Counted from the first letter of the stretch, positions 35,590-45,824 are shown. The stretch: DNA of 64,000 nt from Symbiodolus clandestinus (GCA_038960095.1 CP152425.1:124001-188000); one strand, 5' to 3'. Numbers and translations: made by a program. The notes: a model not told the origin generated them from the letters alone.

Positions 35590-37137
35590 TTGCTCAATTC
35601 AATAACAACCGCTGATTTTGCTTGGCTGAGTACAAATTCGGAACTCCTACAACATTTGCAGCGTGGCCTTGAGCGAGAGACTCTGCGCATTACCCATCAG
35701 GGGAAATTAGCACAAACCCCACACCCAACCTCTTTAGGTGCAGCCTTAACCCACCGTTGGATTACCACCGATTTTGCTGAGGCACTGCTAGAATTTACGA
35801 CACCAGTTTACACCAATGTCGACGCCTTGCTGCAATGTCTGCAAGATCTCCATAGCCATAGTCTCCGCCAGATGCCACAGGAATACTTCTGGCCATTCAG
35901 CATGCCTGATCTCCCAGATCCCCAGCAACCCATTGCTTTAGCAAATTATGGTAATTCACTGCTAGGCCAATTTAAACAGCGCTATCGTCAAGGATTACAA
36001 CAGCGCTATGGAGCTAACATACAGTGTATTGCCGGGGTCCACTACAATTTTTCGCTACCCTTAGCTTTTTGGTCACGCACAGCTTCAGAGGAGCAAAAGG
36101 TACGCAACGATGGGTACTGCCGCTTAATGCGCAACTACTATCGCCTGGGTTGGATTATTCCTTACCTGTTTGGTGCCTCGCCTATCATCAGCCACCGTTT
36201 TTTACAAACCTGTGAGACAGCACTGCCGTTTATCCCGATCACTCAGGAACTGTGGAAATTGCCCTATGCCACCTCATTACGGCTTAGCAGTATTGGCTAC
36301 CATAACTGGCAGTTACCCTTCTATCCCCCATTCAATCACCTCAGCGGCTATTTGCAGGGGCTGCAGCAGCTATTGCAAACCGTGTGGCCTGCTCAATGCC
36401 AACCACGTTATGGGGAATCGGATGGAGGACAGCAACTCAATAATCGATTGCTGCAGACTGAAAGCGAGCTTTACTTTCCTATTCGCCCTAAAGCACTGGG
36501 TCGTACGGGTGAACGCCCTTGGCAGGCTCTACAGAACGTCGGAATTACCTATGTTGAGATCCGTGCTCTTGATATTAACCCATTTTCTGCGGTAGGTGTC
36601 ACCGCTGATCAGCTACGCTTCCTCGATCTATTTCTGGTATGGTGTGCACTGGCCGATCATCGGCTGATGACTACTACCGAGTTTATCCAGTGTCAGCAAA
36701 ACTGGCAGCGTATCTGTATCGCCGGGCTTCAACCCGAACAAACTGTTACTTTAAACGGTCAAGTTCACCGTCTACTCGACGTTAGCACAATGCTATTAAG
36801 GGAACTACAGCATCTAGCACCTCTGTTTGATCAGCATAATACTGACAACCCCTACCAAACGCTTTGTCAACAACTAGCCATTACACTGATGGATCCGAAG
36901 TGCACTCTGGCAGCACAGCTATCGATTCTGATCGAACGTGAGCAAGCGGATAGCCTAGTGAATTTAGCACTACCATTAGCACAACATCATCACAGTCTTA
37001 TCCGGCAGCCACTACAGCAGATCACTGAGCAGGCTCTCGCCGCCGAACAGCAGCGCTCTTTAGCGGAACAACAAGCCCTAGAAAATTCAAACAGGATTAC
37101 TTTTGAACAATACCTAGCCAAAAAATTGGCCTTTTGA
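35590..37137 (+). CDS. gshA: Glutamate-cysteine ligase GshA
   Basis: GshA joins Glu and Cys, the first step of glutathione synthesis; glutathione also serves the glutaredoxin fusion at 24.5 kb. The 515-aa product has RGLERETLRI, LTHRWITTDFAEALLEF, GVHYNFSLP and EIRALDINPFSAVG, like E. coli (518 aa). The start is a TTG at 35590 with GGCGG about 8 bases upstream; E. coli gshA also uses TTG. gshB is not in the window. Confidence 0.95.
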   Translation: MLNSITTADFAWLSTNSELLQHLQRGLERETLRITHQGKLAQTPHPTSLGAALTHRWITTDFAEALLEFTTPVYTNVDALLQCLQDLHSHSLRQMPQEYFWPFSMPDLPDPQQPIALANYGNSLLGQFKQRYRQGLQQRYGANIQCIAGVHYNFSLPLAFWSRTASEEQKVRNDGYCRLMRNYYRLGWIIPYLFGASPIISHRFLQTCETALPFIPITQELWKLPYATSLRLSSIGYHNWQLPFYPPFNHLSGYLQGLQQLLQTVWPAQCQPRYGESDGGQQLNNRLLQTESELYFPIRPKALGRTGERPWQALQNVGITYVEIRALDINPFSAVGVTADQLRFLDLFLVWCALADHRLMTTTEFIQCQQNWQRICIAGLQPEQTVTLNGQVHRLLDVSTMLLRELQHLAPLFDQHNTDNPYQTLCQQLAITLMDPKCTLAAQLSILIEREQADSLVNLALPLAQHHHSLIRQPLQQITEQALAAEQQRSLAEQQALENSNRITFEQYLAKKLAF

Positions 37138-37293
37138 TATCCTCGCAACCAACCTGCATCGAATTTGGGGCCTGTTGAAGTTTCACATGGGCAGCCATAG
37201 ATAACCACAAGCCATGGCTAGCATGCTTTGTGATCTGCCCTTGAATTAATGCCCACCTTGTTTTCAAATATGAAACTTGAGAATGAGGACAAG

Positions 37294-37585
37294 ATGTCAA
37301 GACAACAATATACTCCTGAGTTTAAACGACGAACCCTGGGATTACTGGCAGAAAGCGGAAAATCGGCTCCCCAGCTGGCTAAAGAGTTAGGGATTAGTGA
37401 AAATACTTTATATGGCTGGCGTCACACGGCCAAATCGGATACAGGCTTTACCCGACCCAGAGCTCTGAGCAAGCGTTAGAGTTCAGGCGATTAAAGAAGA
37501 AAATCAGTGAATTAGAAGAAGATAAGCTGATTTTAAAAAAAGTGGCTGCACTCTTTTCCAAGGAAAGCAGGAAAGGTTCGCTATG
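37294..37585 (+). pseudogene. IS3-family transposase orfA, frameshifted
   Basis: The N-terminal helix-turn-helix reads SRQQYTPEFKRRTLGLLAES and LAKELGISENTLYGW. Near 37440-37460 the frame shifts by one base. The continuation in another frame (EQALEFRRLKKKISELEED, then LKKVAALFSKES) is the leucine-zipper end, stopping at the ATGA that starts orfB. Confidence 0.85.
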
Positions 37586-37889
37586 ATACTTAAACAGCAA
37601 GCTTTCCATCCAATTAAGCGGTTATGCTCTTTACTGTCAGTCAGTAGACGTGGTTTTTATGCTTGGCTTAATCGTCAACCTAGCCAACGTGAACAGGAAG
37701 ATAAAGTCTTAAGTGAACGTATTCTGACGCTATATTTGGCTAGTCGAAAAACCTATGGCGTTAGACGAATCAAAGTGGATTTACAGGCTGAGAATCGCCA
37801 CTAACGCCATATTTGATTACATAGAAGCATTTTATAACCGTCAGCGTAGGCATTCTACACTGGCTTATCTTTCACCTATGGACTATGAA
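37583..37889 (+). pseudogene. IS3-family transposase orfB, internal deletion
   Basis: The N-terminal part (CSLLSVSRRGFYAWLNRQPS, then SRKTYGVRRIKVDL) stops near 37804, where a deletion has removed the DDE core. The C-terminal end (YIEAFYNRQRRHSTLAYLSP) is read in the following 90 bases and stops by about 37900. The element cannot make an active transposase. Confidence 0.85.
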
Positions 37890-37931
37890 ACTGCAGCCTA
37901 AACTCGGTGTGCACTTTTCCAGAGCAGATCA

Positions 37932-38248
37932 GTTTCCCGTGCACCGTATCGCCTTCTCAATCTCCAATCCTTGAGCATTTTTCCGCGCTGAAGCTATCAA
38001 CTCGGTTAGGAATCAACGCTCATCCACAGTTATTTTAGGTATTTTAAGCAACCATTCCATGGGTCAGAGCTTTGGAATCTACCGATCGTTGACCCCCCTT
38101 TTCAATCTCTAGAAGGGTGCTCTTATTCCGTTAATCCAGCGGGACTCGGTATTTTATCGAGCAGTTTCCCAATATTTTGCCCATACGCTTCTCTCTTTAA
38201 AGGCATCTGCTAAGTTGCTAACTATTGCAACTTATGAGACGAGGTACC
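37932..38248 (+). other. 317-bp stretch between the IS3 remnant and pilA
   Basis: No gene, tRNA or clear repeat is visible. It should hold the pilA promoter; I cannot choose a convincing one. pilA itself has a GAGG site about 5 bases before its ATG. Confidence 0.4.
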
Positions 38249-38767
38249 ATGTTTAAGCAGGCGGGATTTACTCTGGTAGAATTGATGGTTGTCATCGTCA
38301 TTGTCTCTCTATTAGCAGCGATTGGACTACCGAGTTACCAACAATACACTCAACGGGCGGCAATGACCGACTTGCTACAAGGCATGCTCGGATACAAAAG
38401 TGCTGTTGAACTCTGTGCTCTGGATCTAGGAAACCATGCAAGTCAGCTCGTCTCGACGCAGTGTTCACAAGGGAAGAATGGCATCCCTGATGCTTACAAG
38501 AGCCTCGATAAGCATCATGGTTATACGCAAGCGATTACTGTCGATGCCCACGGTGTGATCACTCTGGCTGGACAACGCTCTCTACAAGGCTTAACCGTAA
38601 CCCTGGTTCCCAGTATCACTCCTCTAGGAACAATTCAGTGGCTTAAACAGTGTCAAAGTAACAGCGCTTCTTTGAACCATAGTTGTCAATCGACCTTCAA
38701 ATTTCCAGATGTTACAACCGCGATGACGGCCTCTACCACACCAACCGATAGTACTGATGCAAAATAA
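38249..38767 (+). CDS. pilA: Type IV major pilin-like protein (PilA/PpdD)
   Basis: A class III prepilin: short leader MFKQAG with cleavage after Gly, then FTLVELMVVIVIVSLLAAIG with the conserved Glu5. The next part (AMTDLLQGMLGYKSAVELCA) resembles E. coli PpdD, and cysteines in the C-terminal half could form the pilin disulphide. The ATG at 38249 has GAGG upstream; a TTG at 38225 is less likely. The 172-aa product has a T/S-rich tail (TTAMTASTTPTDSTDAK). It overlaps pilB by 11 bases. Confidence 0.94.
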   Translation: MFKQAGFTLVELMVVIVIVSLLAAIGLPSYQQYTQRAAMTDLLQGMLGYKSAVELCALDLGNHASQLVSTQCSQGKNGIPDAYKSLDKHHGYTQAITVDAHGVITLAGQRSLQGLTVTLVPSITPLGTIQWLKQCQSNSASLNHSCQSTFKFPDVTTAMTASTTPTDSTDAK

Positions 38768-40277
38768 ACCAGCGACGGTTACTGCAACCCCAGATGTCTC
38801 CTCCGTGCTCTCGACAGACAGCATACCATTGGCTGACTGGCTTACCCTTAGCTTACGCTATCAAGTGATACCGCTACAGTTTGATGAACAGACCATCTAC
38901 CTAGGAGTTTCTGAACAAAGTGACCGAGAAGCCGTTTCCGTATTCCGTTTTGCTACTGGCAAGGCAGTTATCACCCAATATTGGGATCCTCAGCGCCTGC
39001 AGAAAGCTCTCCTACAGCTACAAATTCAGCCAAATCTAGAGCAGCTACAGCGGTTAATTACCGATAAAGTTGCTACCGAGCATAGCTATCCTACGACTAT
39101 TCCCATAGAAAGTGTGGCCTCTTTAGAAAACGAGCCATTAGTACGCTTTATCGATGACACCTTACAGCAGGCTATTAATCAACAGGCCTCTGATATCCAT
39201 TTTGAGCCAGGTGCCGAACACTATCGAGTTCGCTTTCGTATTGATGGGCTCTTACAGATGAACCCTCATACCCCACCAGTGGCCCTGGCCGCCCGCATAG
39301 CAGCTCGGTTAAAAATTATCAGCGGTTTAAACATTGCTGAGTGCCGACTACCCCAAGATGGTCAATTAATGCTCCAACTTCCCCATAATTCCCAAAAAAT
39401 TTCATTGCGTATTTCTACCCTGCCCACCCGTTGGGGAGAGAAGGTGGTTCTGCGCCTGCTTGACAACCAGCAACCTCTGCTGACACTTACTCAATTAGGG
39501 ATGCCCTTCGCCATAGAACAACAGTATCGGCAGGCCTTAGGAGCTCCTCAAGGGTTAGTCCTGGTAACTGGCCCAACGGGCAGTGGTAAAACCATTACTC
39601 TTTATAGTGGATTGCAGTTGATTAATCGTCCCGAGATCAATATTTGCACCGTAGAGGATCCCATTGAAATATCACTACCCGGGATTAATCAGCTACAGAT
39701 CCATCCGAAAATTGGCTTAACCTTTGAACGCAGCCTGCGAGGGATTTTACGCCAAGATCCCGATGTGCTCATGATCGGAGAAATTCGGGATCGCGAAACG
39801 GCATTGATTGCGATCAAAGCTGCACAGACAGGACATTTGGTGCTAGCCACATTACACACTAACAGCGCCGTTGCTGCCATCACGCGACTACTGCAGCTAG
39901 GGGTAGCACGCTACCCATTGGCTTCAGTCCTTCACCTAGTAATCGCCCAGCGCCTATTGCGAAAATGCTGCCAATCCTGCCATGGATTGAGGCAAATAGT
40001 GTCCAATGCCTGTCAACAATCCAAAACACTAACGGATGAGCCTCACGCTTGCCCAGACTGCCACCAAGGTTATCAAGGACGTGTGGCTATTTATCAGGCA
40101 TTGGGGATAACTCCAGAAATCACTGAAGCCATTTTACAGAATGCCAATGAGACTGTGCTGAAACGACTGGCACAACAACAGGGAATGCAAGCTTTATCCG
40201 TTACTGCCCAGCAACTCATCCAGCAAGGTATTACCACCCCTGAAGAGCAACAACGGGTCTTGGGGCAAAGTGATTAA
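38757..40277 (+). CDS. pilB: Type IV pilus extension ATPase (PilB/HofB)
   Basis: A hexameric secretion ATPase that powers pilus extension. The 506-aa product has an N-terminal MshEN-like domain, Walker A GPTGSGKT, Asp box EDPIEISLPGINQLQ, Walker B ILRQDPDVLMIGEIRD, His box TGHLVLATLHTNSA and a tetracysteine zinc site (CCQSC and CPDC). The reading frame is intact and all key motifs are kept. It overlaps pilA and pilC. Confidence 0.95.
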   Translation: MQNKPATVTATPDVSSVLSTDSIPLADWLTLSLRYQVIPLQFDEQTIYLGVSEQSDREAVSVFRFATGKAVITQYWDPQRLQKALLQLQIQPNLEQLQRLITDKVATEHSYPTTIPIESVASLENEPLVRFIDDTLQQAINQQASDIHFEPGAEHYRVRFRIDGLLQMNPHTPPVALAARIAARLKIISGLNIAECRLPQDGQLMLQLPHNSQKISLRISTLPTRWGEKVVLRLLDNQQPLLTLTQLGMPFAIEQQYRQALGAPQGLVLVTGPTGSGKTITLYSGLQLINRPEINICTVEDPIEISLPGINQLQIHPKIGLTFERSLRGILRQDPDVLMIGEIRDRETALIAIKAAQTGHLVLATLHTNSAVAAITRLLQLGVARYPLASVLHLVIAQRLLRKCCQSCHGLRQIVSNACQQSKTLTDEPHACPDCHQGYQGRVAIYQALGITPEITEAILQNANETVLKRLAQQQGMQALSVTAQQLIQQGITTPEEQQRVLGQSD

Positions 40278-41472
40278 CGCACATTACCTCTATCGTTGGT
40301 CGGCACGCAACCAAACCGATGCCTTAAGTGAAGGAGAGATAACCGCTCGATCTCGCCAAAAAGCTCGACAGTGCTTACAGCAACAAGGGTTCTATTTCGT
40401 AGATCTACAATATTTAGCCCGCGTGCCTCCCAATAGCCGAAACGCCTCTAGCAAACGGCTACAATTTACCCAACAATTGGCTTTACTGTTAACTCATGGA
40501 TTAACACTACCGGAAATTTTTTCTCTATTCATCAACAATGAATCTTCCATCGCTTGGCGCTGGTTATGGCAGCAGTTAAGCCAAGAAATAGCTAAAGGTT
40601 CCCCCTTGTCACAAGCACTTCAGCAATATCCCAGTCTGTTTCCAAAACTTTATTGTGCCTTAATCCGTGTTGGGGAATGGAGTGGCCAGCTAGAGAACTG
40701 CTGTCAGCAATTAATCCAACAGGAGGAAAAGCAGCAACAACACCAGCAGTCGCTACGAAAAGCTCTACTCTACCCACTATTCACCCTCACCCTTACTCTA
40801 CTCATCACTCTATTCATGCTGATAGTTGTCATACCCTGTTTACAAACGGTTTATCAAGCCAGTCACCAAGCTCTACCACCCTTGACACAGGGACTTATCC
40901 AGTTATCTCAGTGGCTAAACCAGAATAGATGGCTGCTATTAACTCTCCTAATAGGACTACCATTCAGTTATGGAGCTGGCCGCCGCTATCAACCTACCTG
41001 GCGAGCCAAAGAACAATCTCTAATTTTACAGATTTCCATTGTAGGCTCGTTGATCAAACAAATTTGTTGCGCCCAGTTTACACGCACTTTAGCGGTAACA
41101 CAGAATGCTGGTTTGCCAATAGTATTTGGCATACAGGCTGCCGGTGATAGTAGCAGTAATTTTCTTTATCAACAGGCAGCTCATACAATGGCAAAAGCGA
41201 TCCAACAAGGTCATTCATTGCAACAAGTTTTCCACCATCCGCTATTTCCAGCGTTCATCTCCCAAATGGTAGCGATTGGCGAAGCCAGTGGTACCTTAGA
41301 GCGTGCCCTACTAACCATTTCTGAATACTATGAACAGCAGGTCCAGCAGAAAATGGCCTACCTACTCACTTTACTTGAACCGCTGCTGGTCACGGTGATT
41401 GGTATCATTATTGGTATAATCATCATCGCGCTTTACCTACCTCTCTTTCAGTTAGGTCAAACCATCCATTGA
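40270..41472 (+). CDS. pilC: Type IV pilus inner-membrane platform protein (PilC/HofC)
   Basis: The platform protein connects the assembly ATPase to the pilin base. The 400-aa product has two T2SSF domains (FTQQLALLLTHGLTLPEIF and FTRTLAVTQNAGLPIVFGI starts) and hydrophobic helices near residues 170-190, 215-235 and 370-395. The start is a GTG at 40270 that overlaps pilB. pilD, which would process the pilin, is not nearby. Confidence 0.94.
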   Translation: MINAHYLYRWSARNQTDALSEGEITARSRQKARQCLQQQGFYFVDLQYLARVPPNSRNASSKRLQFTQQLALLLTHGLTLPEIFSLFINNESSIAWRWLWQQLSQEIAKGSPLSQALQQYPSLFPKLYCALIRVGEWSGQLENCCQQLIQQEEKQQQHQQSLRKALLYPLFTLTLTLLITLFMLIVVIPCLQTVYQASHQALPPLTQGLIQLSQWLNQNRWLLLTLLIGLPFSYGAGRRYQPTWRAKEQSLILQISIVGSLIKQICCAQFTRTLAVTQNAGLPIVFGIQAAGDSSSNFLYQQAAHTMAKAIQQGHSLQQVFHHPLFPAFISQMVAIGEASGTLERALLTISEYYEQQVQQKMAYLLTLLEPLLVTVIGIIIGIIIIALYLPLFQLGQTIH

Positions 41473-42923
41473 TATTCGCCTTTTCTTCCTAATTTAATCC
41501 TATGAAGATGAAAATTCCTATTGAACAACCGCAATAACCCTGGTAAGGAAGCCTCGACTTGAAGGACTCAGTTTTACAACCTGCTGAGTAAAAAACCGAG
41601 TGGGTTTGCATTGATCCCTAACCGAGTCGATATTAGTCAACGCCCTCCGAGTGATTAACTACGCGATAGAGTTTCCCGCCTATAGCCAATGACGGACCAG
41701 CAATGGGCTGCGCAAGGAGGGAATTTTCGTTATTGAGCATTGGTTAGGGATGGTAAACGTGCTTTTTGTTGACCTTTGAAAAAGGTAATTTTGCGAATTT
41801 ACCATTATTGATCAATGCATTATATAGACCTAGCCATGTCAATAGACCCTATTTATCTAAAATAAAATCGGGAACTTGGTTACTCAAGGGGGAAGGGGAA
41901 CGAAGATGAGGATCCATTCCCCTATTCCTGGGAGCGATACCATCACCTTGTTGAGCTCCTATGGCTTGCACCAGTCCTTGCTGCTGCCGAAGCTGCGCTT
42001 CTATTCATCGCCGATAAAGAGTACTCTTTTCTGCTGGTAGTCTAAGTGTAAAGGGTTGAGCCGGAGGTGCACCTACCCTAGGAGCATTGCTAGACTCGGT
42101 TAAATTCGCTATTTTCCTGTGCATACCCGGTTACCTATTAGCTTAATTAAAGACAGACAATAAAAATTTGATGATTCCTGATCCTATACTATGCTTTATA
42201 TAGAATAAATTATAGCATAAAATGCTATAGCTATTTTCCTCTTTCATACACATTTTCAGCATGCGTCATATAATTTCCGTTCTGGATAAGTAACTGTGTA
42301 AAGCTGCTTTATAATTACCAGCATATTGCCCCGATAAAATATTCCTTTAAGATTATATAACCCAATAAAGTAACGTAAGTTTTGAATAAGAAATAGCTGG
42401 CATTTTTTGCTAACCAGTGAGTATAAAAAATAAGATAGTACCTCATAGGTAAGATCGACTTACCAGCAATGAGATACCAGGTTAACAGCCAGAGAAAAAT
42501 ACATCTGTCTTAAAAAATATCACACTTGTTAGGTAAATCAATACCAACCCTATCGTCATGGAATATACGACTACACCTCGACAGCTCACGCATTAATAGA
42601 GCGTCGAAGGCGCCCCGTTTGGAAGAGTGCTAAAATTCATGAACAGCACCCTAAAATTATCGCTACTGGTCTGTTAATGGGTTGATCGCCTGAAAAACTA
42701 TGGCTAAGGATGAAGCTAGCGATTCCTAAGCTATAACCGACCCTATTTTTATGAGTTATTTTTTTCGATAAAATAGTTTTTAGAGTGATAATCTTTAATC
42801 AATAAACAATGTCTGTACTGATGGTCCATTGACCCATCAATGCTTAGATAGATTGAAAAAAATAGTTGCGCTGTTCAACCAATCAGTTACTATCATAGTA
42901 ATCCTCAATTATTTATCATCAGT
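41473..42923 (+). other. 1.45-kb gene desert between pilC and coaE
   Basis: No open frame longer than about 60 codons looks real on either strand. In E. coli guaC lies here, but I found none of its motifs. A Q-rich 55-codon minus-strand fragment (about 41863-42028) has no start codon. The right half (42170-42500) is A+T-rich and holds TATAGCAT/ATGCTATA (42211-42229), a small hairpin. It is probably decayed DNA; a small RNA cannot be excluded. Confidence 0.5.
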
Positions 42924-43526
42924 ATGACTATTATCATTGCGGTTACTGGGGGGATCAGCAGTGGCAAAACTACGGTAGCTGAACTGTTCACAGCACTCAA
43001 AGTGCCAATCATTGATAGTGATCAACTGGCACATCAGTTGGTTGCCCGAGGAACAACCGCCTTGGCCTCAATTGTTGAACAATTTGGCCAAAAAGCCCTA
43101 CTGGCTAACGGGAGCCTGAGTCGTTGCTATCTACGCCAATTGCTAATCAATGATGCCTCCGCTAAAAACTGGATAGAGGAGCTGCTGCATCCTCTAATTT
43201 ATCAAGAGAGTTGGCGTAGACTCAACAACCTAACTGCTCCCTATGTGCTGTGGATGGTACCACTATTGATTGAAAAAGGTTGGCAAGTGGGCACCCAGCG
43301 TGTACTGGTGATCGATTGTGCCGTTAAACAGCAACTAGTCCGTTTGATGCAGCGTGATCAGTTAACCTGTCAGCAAGCAAAGGCTCTACTAAGATTACAG
43401 TGCAAGCGCCGATATCGGCTTGCTGCTGCAGATGACATTATCGATAATAGCGGTTCATTTTCAGGACTGCTGCCACAAGTCACCCAGTTGCACCAAAATT
43501 ATTTAGTCTTAGGGGCAGCGCATTAG
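42924..43526 (+). CDS. coaE: Dephospho-CoA kinase
   Basis: CoaE phosphorylates dephospho-CoA, the last step of coenzyme A synthesis. The 200-aa product has the P-loop AVTGGISSGKTTVAELF, the acceptor motif DSDQLAHQLV and LHPLIYQESW. coaD, which catalyses the step before, is in this window at 47.2 kb. It starts the run coaE-zapD-yacG-waaA. Confidence 0.96.
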   Translation: MTIIIAVTGGISSGKTTVAELFTALKVPIIDSDQLAHQLVARGTTALASIVEQFGQKALLANGSLSRCYLRQLLINDASAKNWIEELLHPLIYQESWRRLNNLTAPYVLWMVPLLIEKGWQVGTQRVLVIDCAVKQQLVRLMQRDQLTCQQAKALLRLQCKRRYRLAAADDIIDNSGSFSGLLPQVTQLHQNYLVLGAAH

Positions 43527-43541
43527 CAAGGTAGCATACTT

Positions 43542-44294
43542 ATGAAGCAAGCTTCATCAACCACTATTTTTGAATATCCCCTCAATGAAAAAATACGTAT
43601 GGGGTTACGTTTAGAATATCTATTACAGCATCTTTTTAGTCCGAATCCTTGTACCACTGATTCCCAATTACTATTTTTTCTACAAACGCTTAGTGTTTTA
43701 TTGGATATTTTAGAGCGTTATGACGCTCGCTCAGATTTACTCAAAGCATTAGAATCGCAACAACAAAAATTGTCCCATTGGTCACGTCAACCTGGCGTGG
43801 ATTTATCGCGCCTTGAGCAATGGCAACAGCAGTTGAGTGATTCGCATAATAAATTGCTGGCTGAAGCACGGTTAGGGCAGATACTACGCGATGATCCCTT
43901 GCTCAGTGCTGTTCGCCAACGCCTTTTATTACCCAGCAACAGTTATCCGTTCGATTTACCACTGCTACATGGGTGGCTACAACAACCAACCACGCAACAT
44001 AATCAACAGATAACCACTTGGTTGAAATTTTTGAAGCCTTTACAACAACCTTTACAGCTGCACTTAACCCTGCTGCGGCAAACGGTGACCTTTGTTCAAC
44101 ACCAAGCCGTCCAGGGTTTTTATAAGGGTCGGACCGATAATGGTTTTTTGCTACGCCTACAAATAGCTAAACACTTGAAATTGTACCCACAAATTTCTGC
44201 CCATAAAAACTATTTTGTTATCTCTTTTTTTACGGAAATCGATCGTGCTGAAAAGCTACCTGAGCAGTTCTTCTTCGGCTTAGCCTGTATTTAA
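43542..44294 (+). CDS. zapD: Cell division protein ZapD
   Basis: ZapD (YacF) bundles FtsZ filaments (ftsZ at 59.5 kb). The 250-aa product matches the family start (FEYPLNEKIRMGLRLEYLLQ) and the central motif QPGVDLSRLEQWQQQL, and is close to the 247-aa E. coli protein. It follows coaE by 15 bases. Confidence 0.95.
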   Translation: MKQASSTTIFEYPLNEKIRMGLRLEYLLQHLFSPNPCTTDSQLLFFLQTLSVLLDILERYDARSDLLKALESQQQKLSHWSRQPGVDLSRLEQWQQQLSDSHNKLLAEARLGQILRDDPLLSAVRQRLLLPSNSYPFDLPLLHGWLQQPTTQHNQQITTWLKFLKPLQQPLQLHLTLLRQTVTFVQHQAVQGFYKGRTDNGFLLRLQIAKHLKLYPQISAHKNYFVISFFTEIDRAEKLPEQFFFGLACI

Positions 44295-44331
44295 CTTCGC
44301 TGTAATACAAGCGATTAATTGAAAGACTGAT

Positions 44332-44523
44332 ATGAATTCACCCTCTCTTGTTCCCTGTCCTACCTGCCATCAAGTGGTGGTGTGGAACCCACAAAACCGT
44401 TATCGTCCTTTCTGTAGCCAACGATGTCAGCTGATTGATCTAGGTGAATGGGCCACTGAGCAAAAAAGCATTCCCGGCAAGGAGACACCAACATACTCAG
44501 AAACCTTACTTGATCAAGAATAA
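44332..44523 (+). CDS. yacG: DNA gyrase inhibitor YacG
   Basis: YacG is a small zinc protein that binds GyrB and blocks DNA binding by gyrase. The 63-aa product has the four zinc cysteines in CPTC and FCSQRC and the family segment LIDLGEWATE. It lies between zapD and waaA. Confidence 0.95.
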   Translation: MNSPSLVPCPTCHQVVVWNPQNRYRPFCSQRCQLIDLGEWATEQKSIPGKETPTYSETLLDQE

Positions 44524-44525
44524 TC

Positions 44526-45824
44526 ATGCGTTGGCTTTACACATTAATTTTCTATTTGATACAACCACTGGTGCTATTGCGACTATTATGGTGTTCTAAA
44601 AATCTACCCAATTATCGGCAGCGCTGGTTGGAGCGCTATGGCATTATCCGCCACCCGGTCCCTTCCGGGGGAATCATGATTCACTGCACTTCTGTGGGTG
44701 AAATCCGAGCAGCAATCCCCTTAATCCGTGCCTTAAGTGAATGCTATCCCGATTTAGCCATCACCGTAACCACCTTAACAGTGACTGGTTCTGCGCAAGT
44801 GCAATCCCTATTAGGGAGCTCGGTTTACCATAGCTATTTACCTTATGATCTACCCGGTGCTGTTAACCGTTTCATCGATCACCACCGCCCTCGATTGGTG
44901 ATTTTGTTGGAAAAAGAGCTGTGGCCAAACCTATTGCACACGCTATCCCAGCAAAAGATTCCAGTCATATTGGTCAATGCTTGCCTATCATTACGCTCTT
45001 TAACCCGGTATCAACGTTGGTGCAACCGCTTAATCCGGCAAATGGTTCAGCAGTTAACTCATGTGGTAACCCCAGACACGGCAACCGCTGAACGCTTTAT
45101 CACTTTAGGCTTGCCAGCAACTGCAGTAACCATATTAGGTAATTTAAAGCAGGCGGTTATGCTTTCACCTATCTTACTGGCACAAGCGGCAGCGCTTAAG
45201 CAAGCCTGGGCAGACGGCCGGTTGGTGTGGATAGCCGGCAGTACCCATGCGGGCGAAGAGGAGGCGGTTTTAGCGGCACACCAGCAGCTATTGAACACTC
45301 TACCAGCTCTGTTATTAATCATAGTGCCTCGGCATCCAGAACGCTTTGATGAGGTCGCCCGTTTAATCCAGCATTATCAACTAACTTTTTTAAGGCGCAG
45401 CAGCGGACAACAGCTGACTACTGATACTCAAGTGTTATTGGTAGATATTTTAGGCGAGTTATTACTGCTGTATGGTGTGGCTGATGTAGCCTTCGTCGGC
45501 GGTAGCTTGCTGCCACACGGTGGCCATAATCCTTTAGAACCGGCAGCCCACGGGCTGCCGATCCTGATGGGTTCACATAACTATAATTGTCAAGCTGTGT
45601 GCCAACAGCTACAACAGATGGGTGGATTGACCATTATCCAACAGCCAACCGACTTACCTTCCCAATTGTTACCATTATTACTAAACCCACAACAGCGATA
45701 TCAGCAAGGGCAACAGGCTCGTCAGCTACTATCATCGTCTTCTGAGATCTTAAAGCCATTGCTGCAGTTACTAAACCCCTATTGTCAGCCTCCTCTGCCC
45801 CCAGGCACGATTAAGGAAATATGA
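44526..45824 (+). CDS. waaA: Kdo transferase WaaA (KdtA)
   Basis: WaaA adds Kdo residues from CMP-Kdo to lipid IVA at the inner-membrane surface. The 432-aa product has an N-terminal membrane anchor, the acceptor-domain motif HCTSVGEIRAAIPLI, and donor-domain segments WIAGSTHAGEEEAVL and FVGGSLLPHGGHNPLEPAA. It starts two bases after yacG, which is not the E. coli order (there it lies in the waa region next to coaD). It overlaps the next gene by four bases. Confidence 0.96.
   Translation: MRWLYTLIFYLIQPLVLLRLLWCSKNLPNYRQRWLERYGIIRHPVPSGGIMIHCTSVGEIRAAIPLIRALSECYPDLAITVTTLTVTGSAQVQSLLGSSVYHSYLPYDLPGAVNRFIDHHRPRLVILLEKELWPNLLHTLSQQKIPVILVNACLSLRSLTRYQRWCNRLIRQMVQQLTHVVTPDTATAERFITLGLPATAVTILGNLKQAVMLSPILLAQAAALKQAWADGRLVWIAGSTHAGEEEAVLAAHQQLLNTLPALLLIIVPRHPERFDEVARLIQHYQLTFLRRSSGQQLTTDTQVLLVDILGELLLLYGVADVAFVGGSLLPHGGHNPLEPAAHGLPILMGSHNYNCQAVCQQLQQMGGLTIIQQPTDLPSQLLPLLLNPQQRYQQGQQARQLLSSSSEILKPLLQLLNPYCQPPLPPGTIKEI

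Larger units (their letters stand above)
37231..37931 (+). mobile_element. Internally deleted IS3-family element with both terminal repeats
   Basis: The left end starts TGATCTGCCCTTGAATTAAT at 37231. The inverse complement of the right end (37901-37931) starts TGATCTGCTCTGGAAAAGTG, and the two agree at roughly three quarters of positions. Between them are remains of orfA and orfB in about 700 bp, where a full element is ~1.2 kb. No flanking target duplication could be recognised. Confidence 0.8.
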
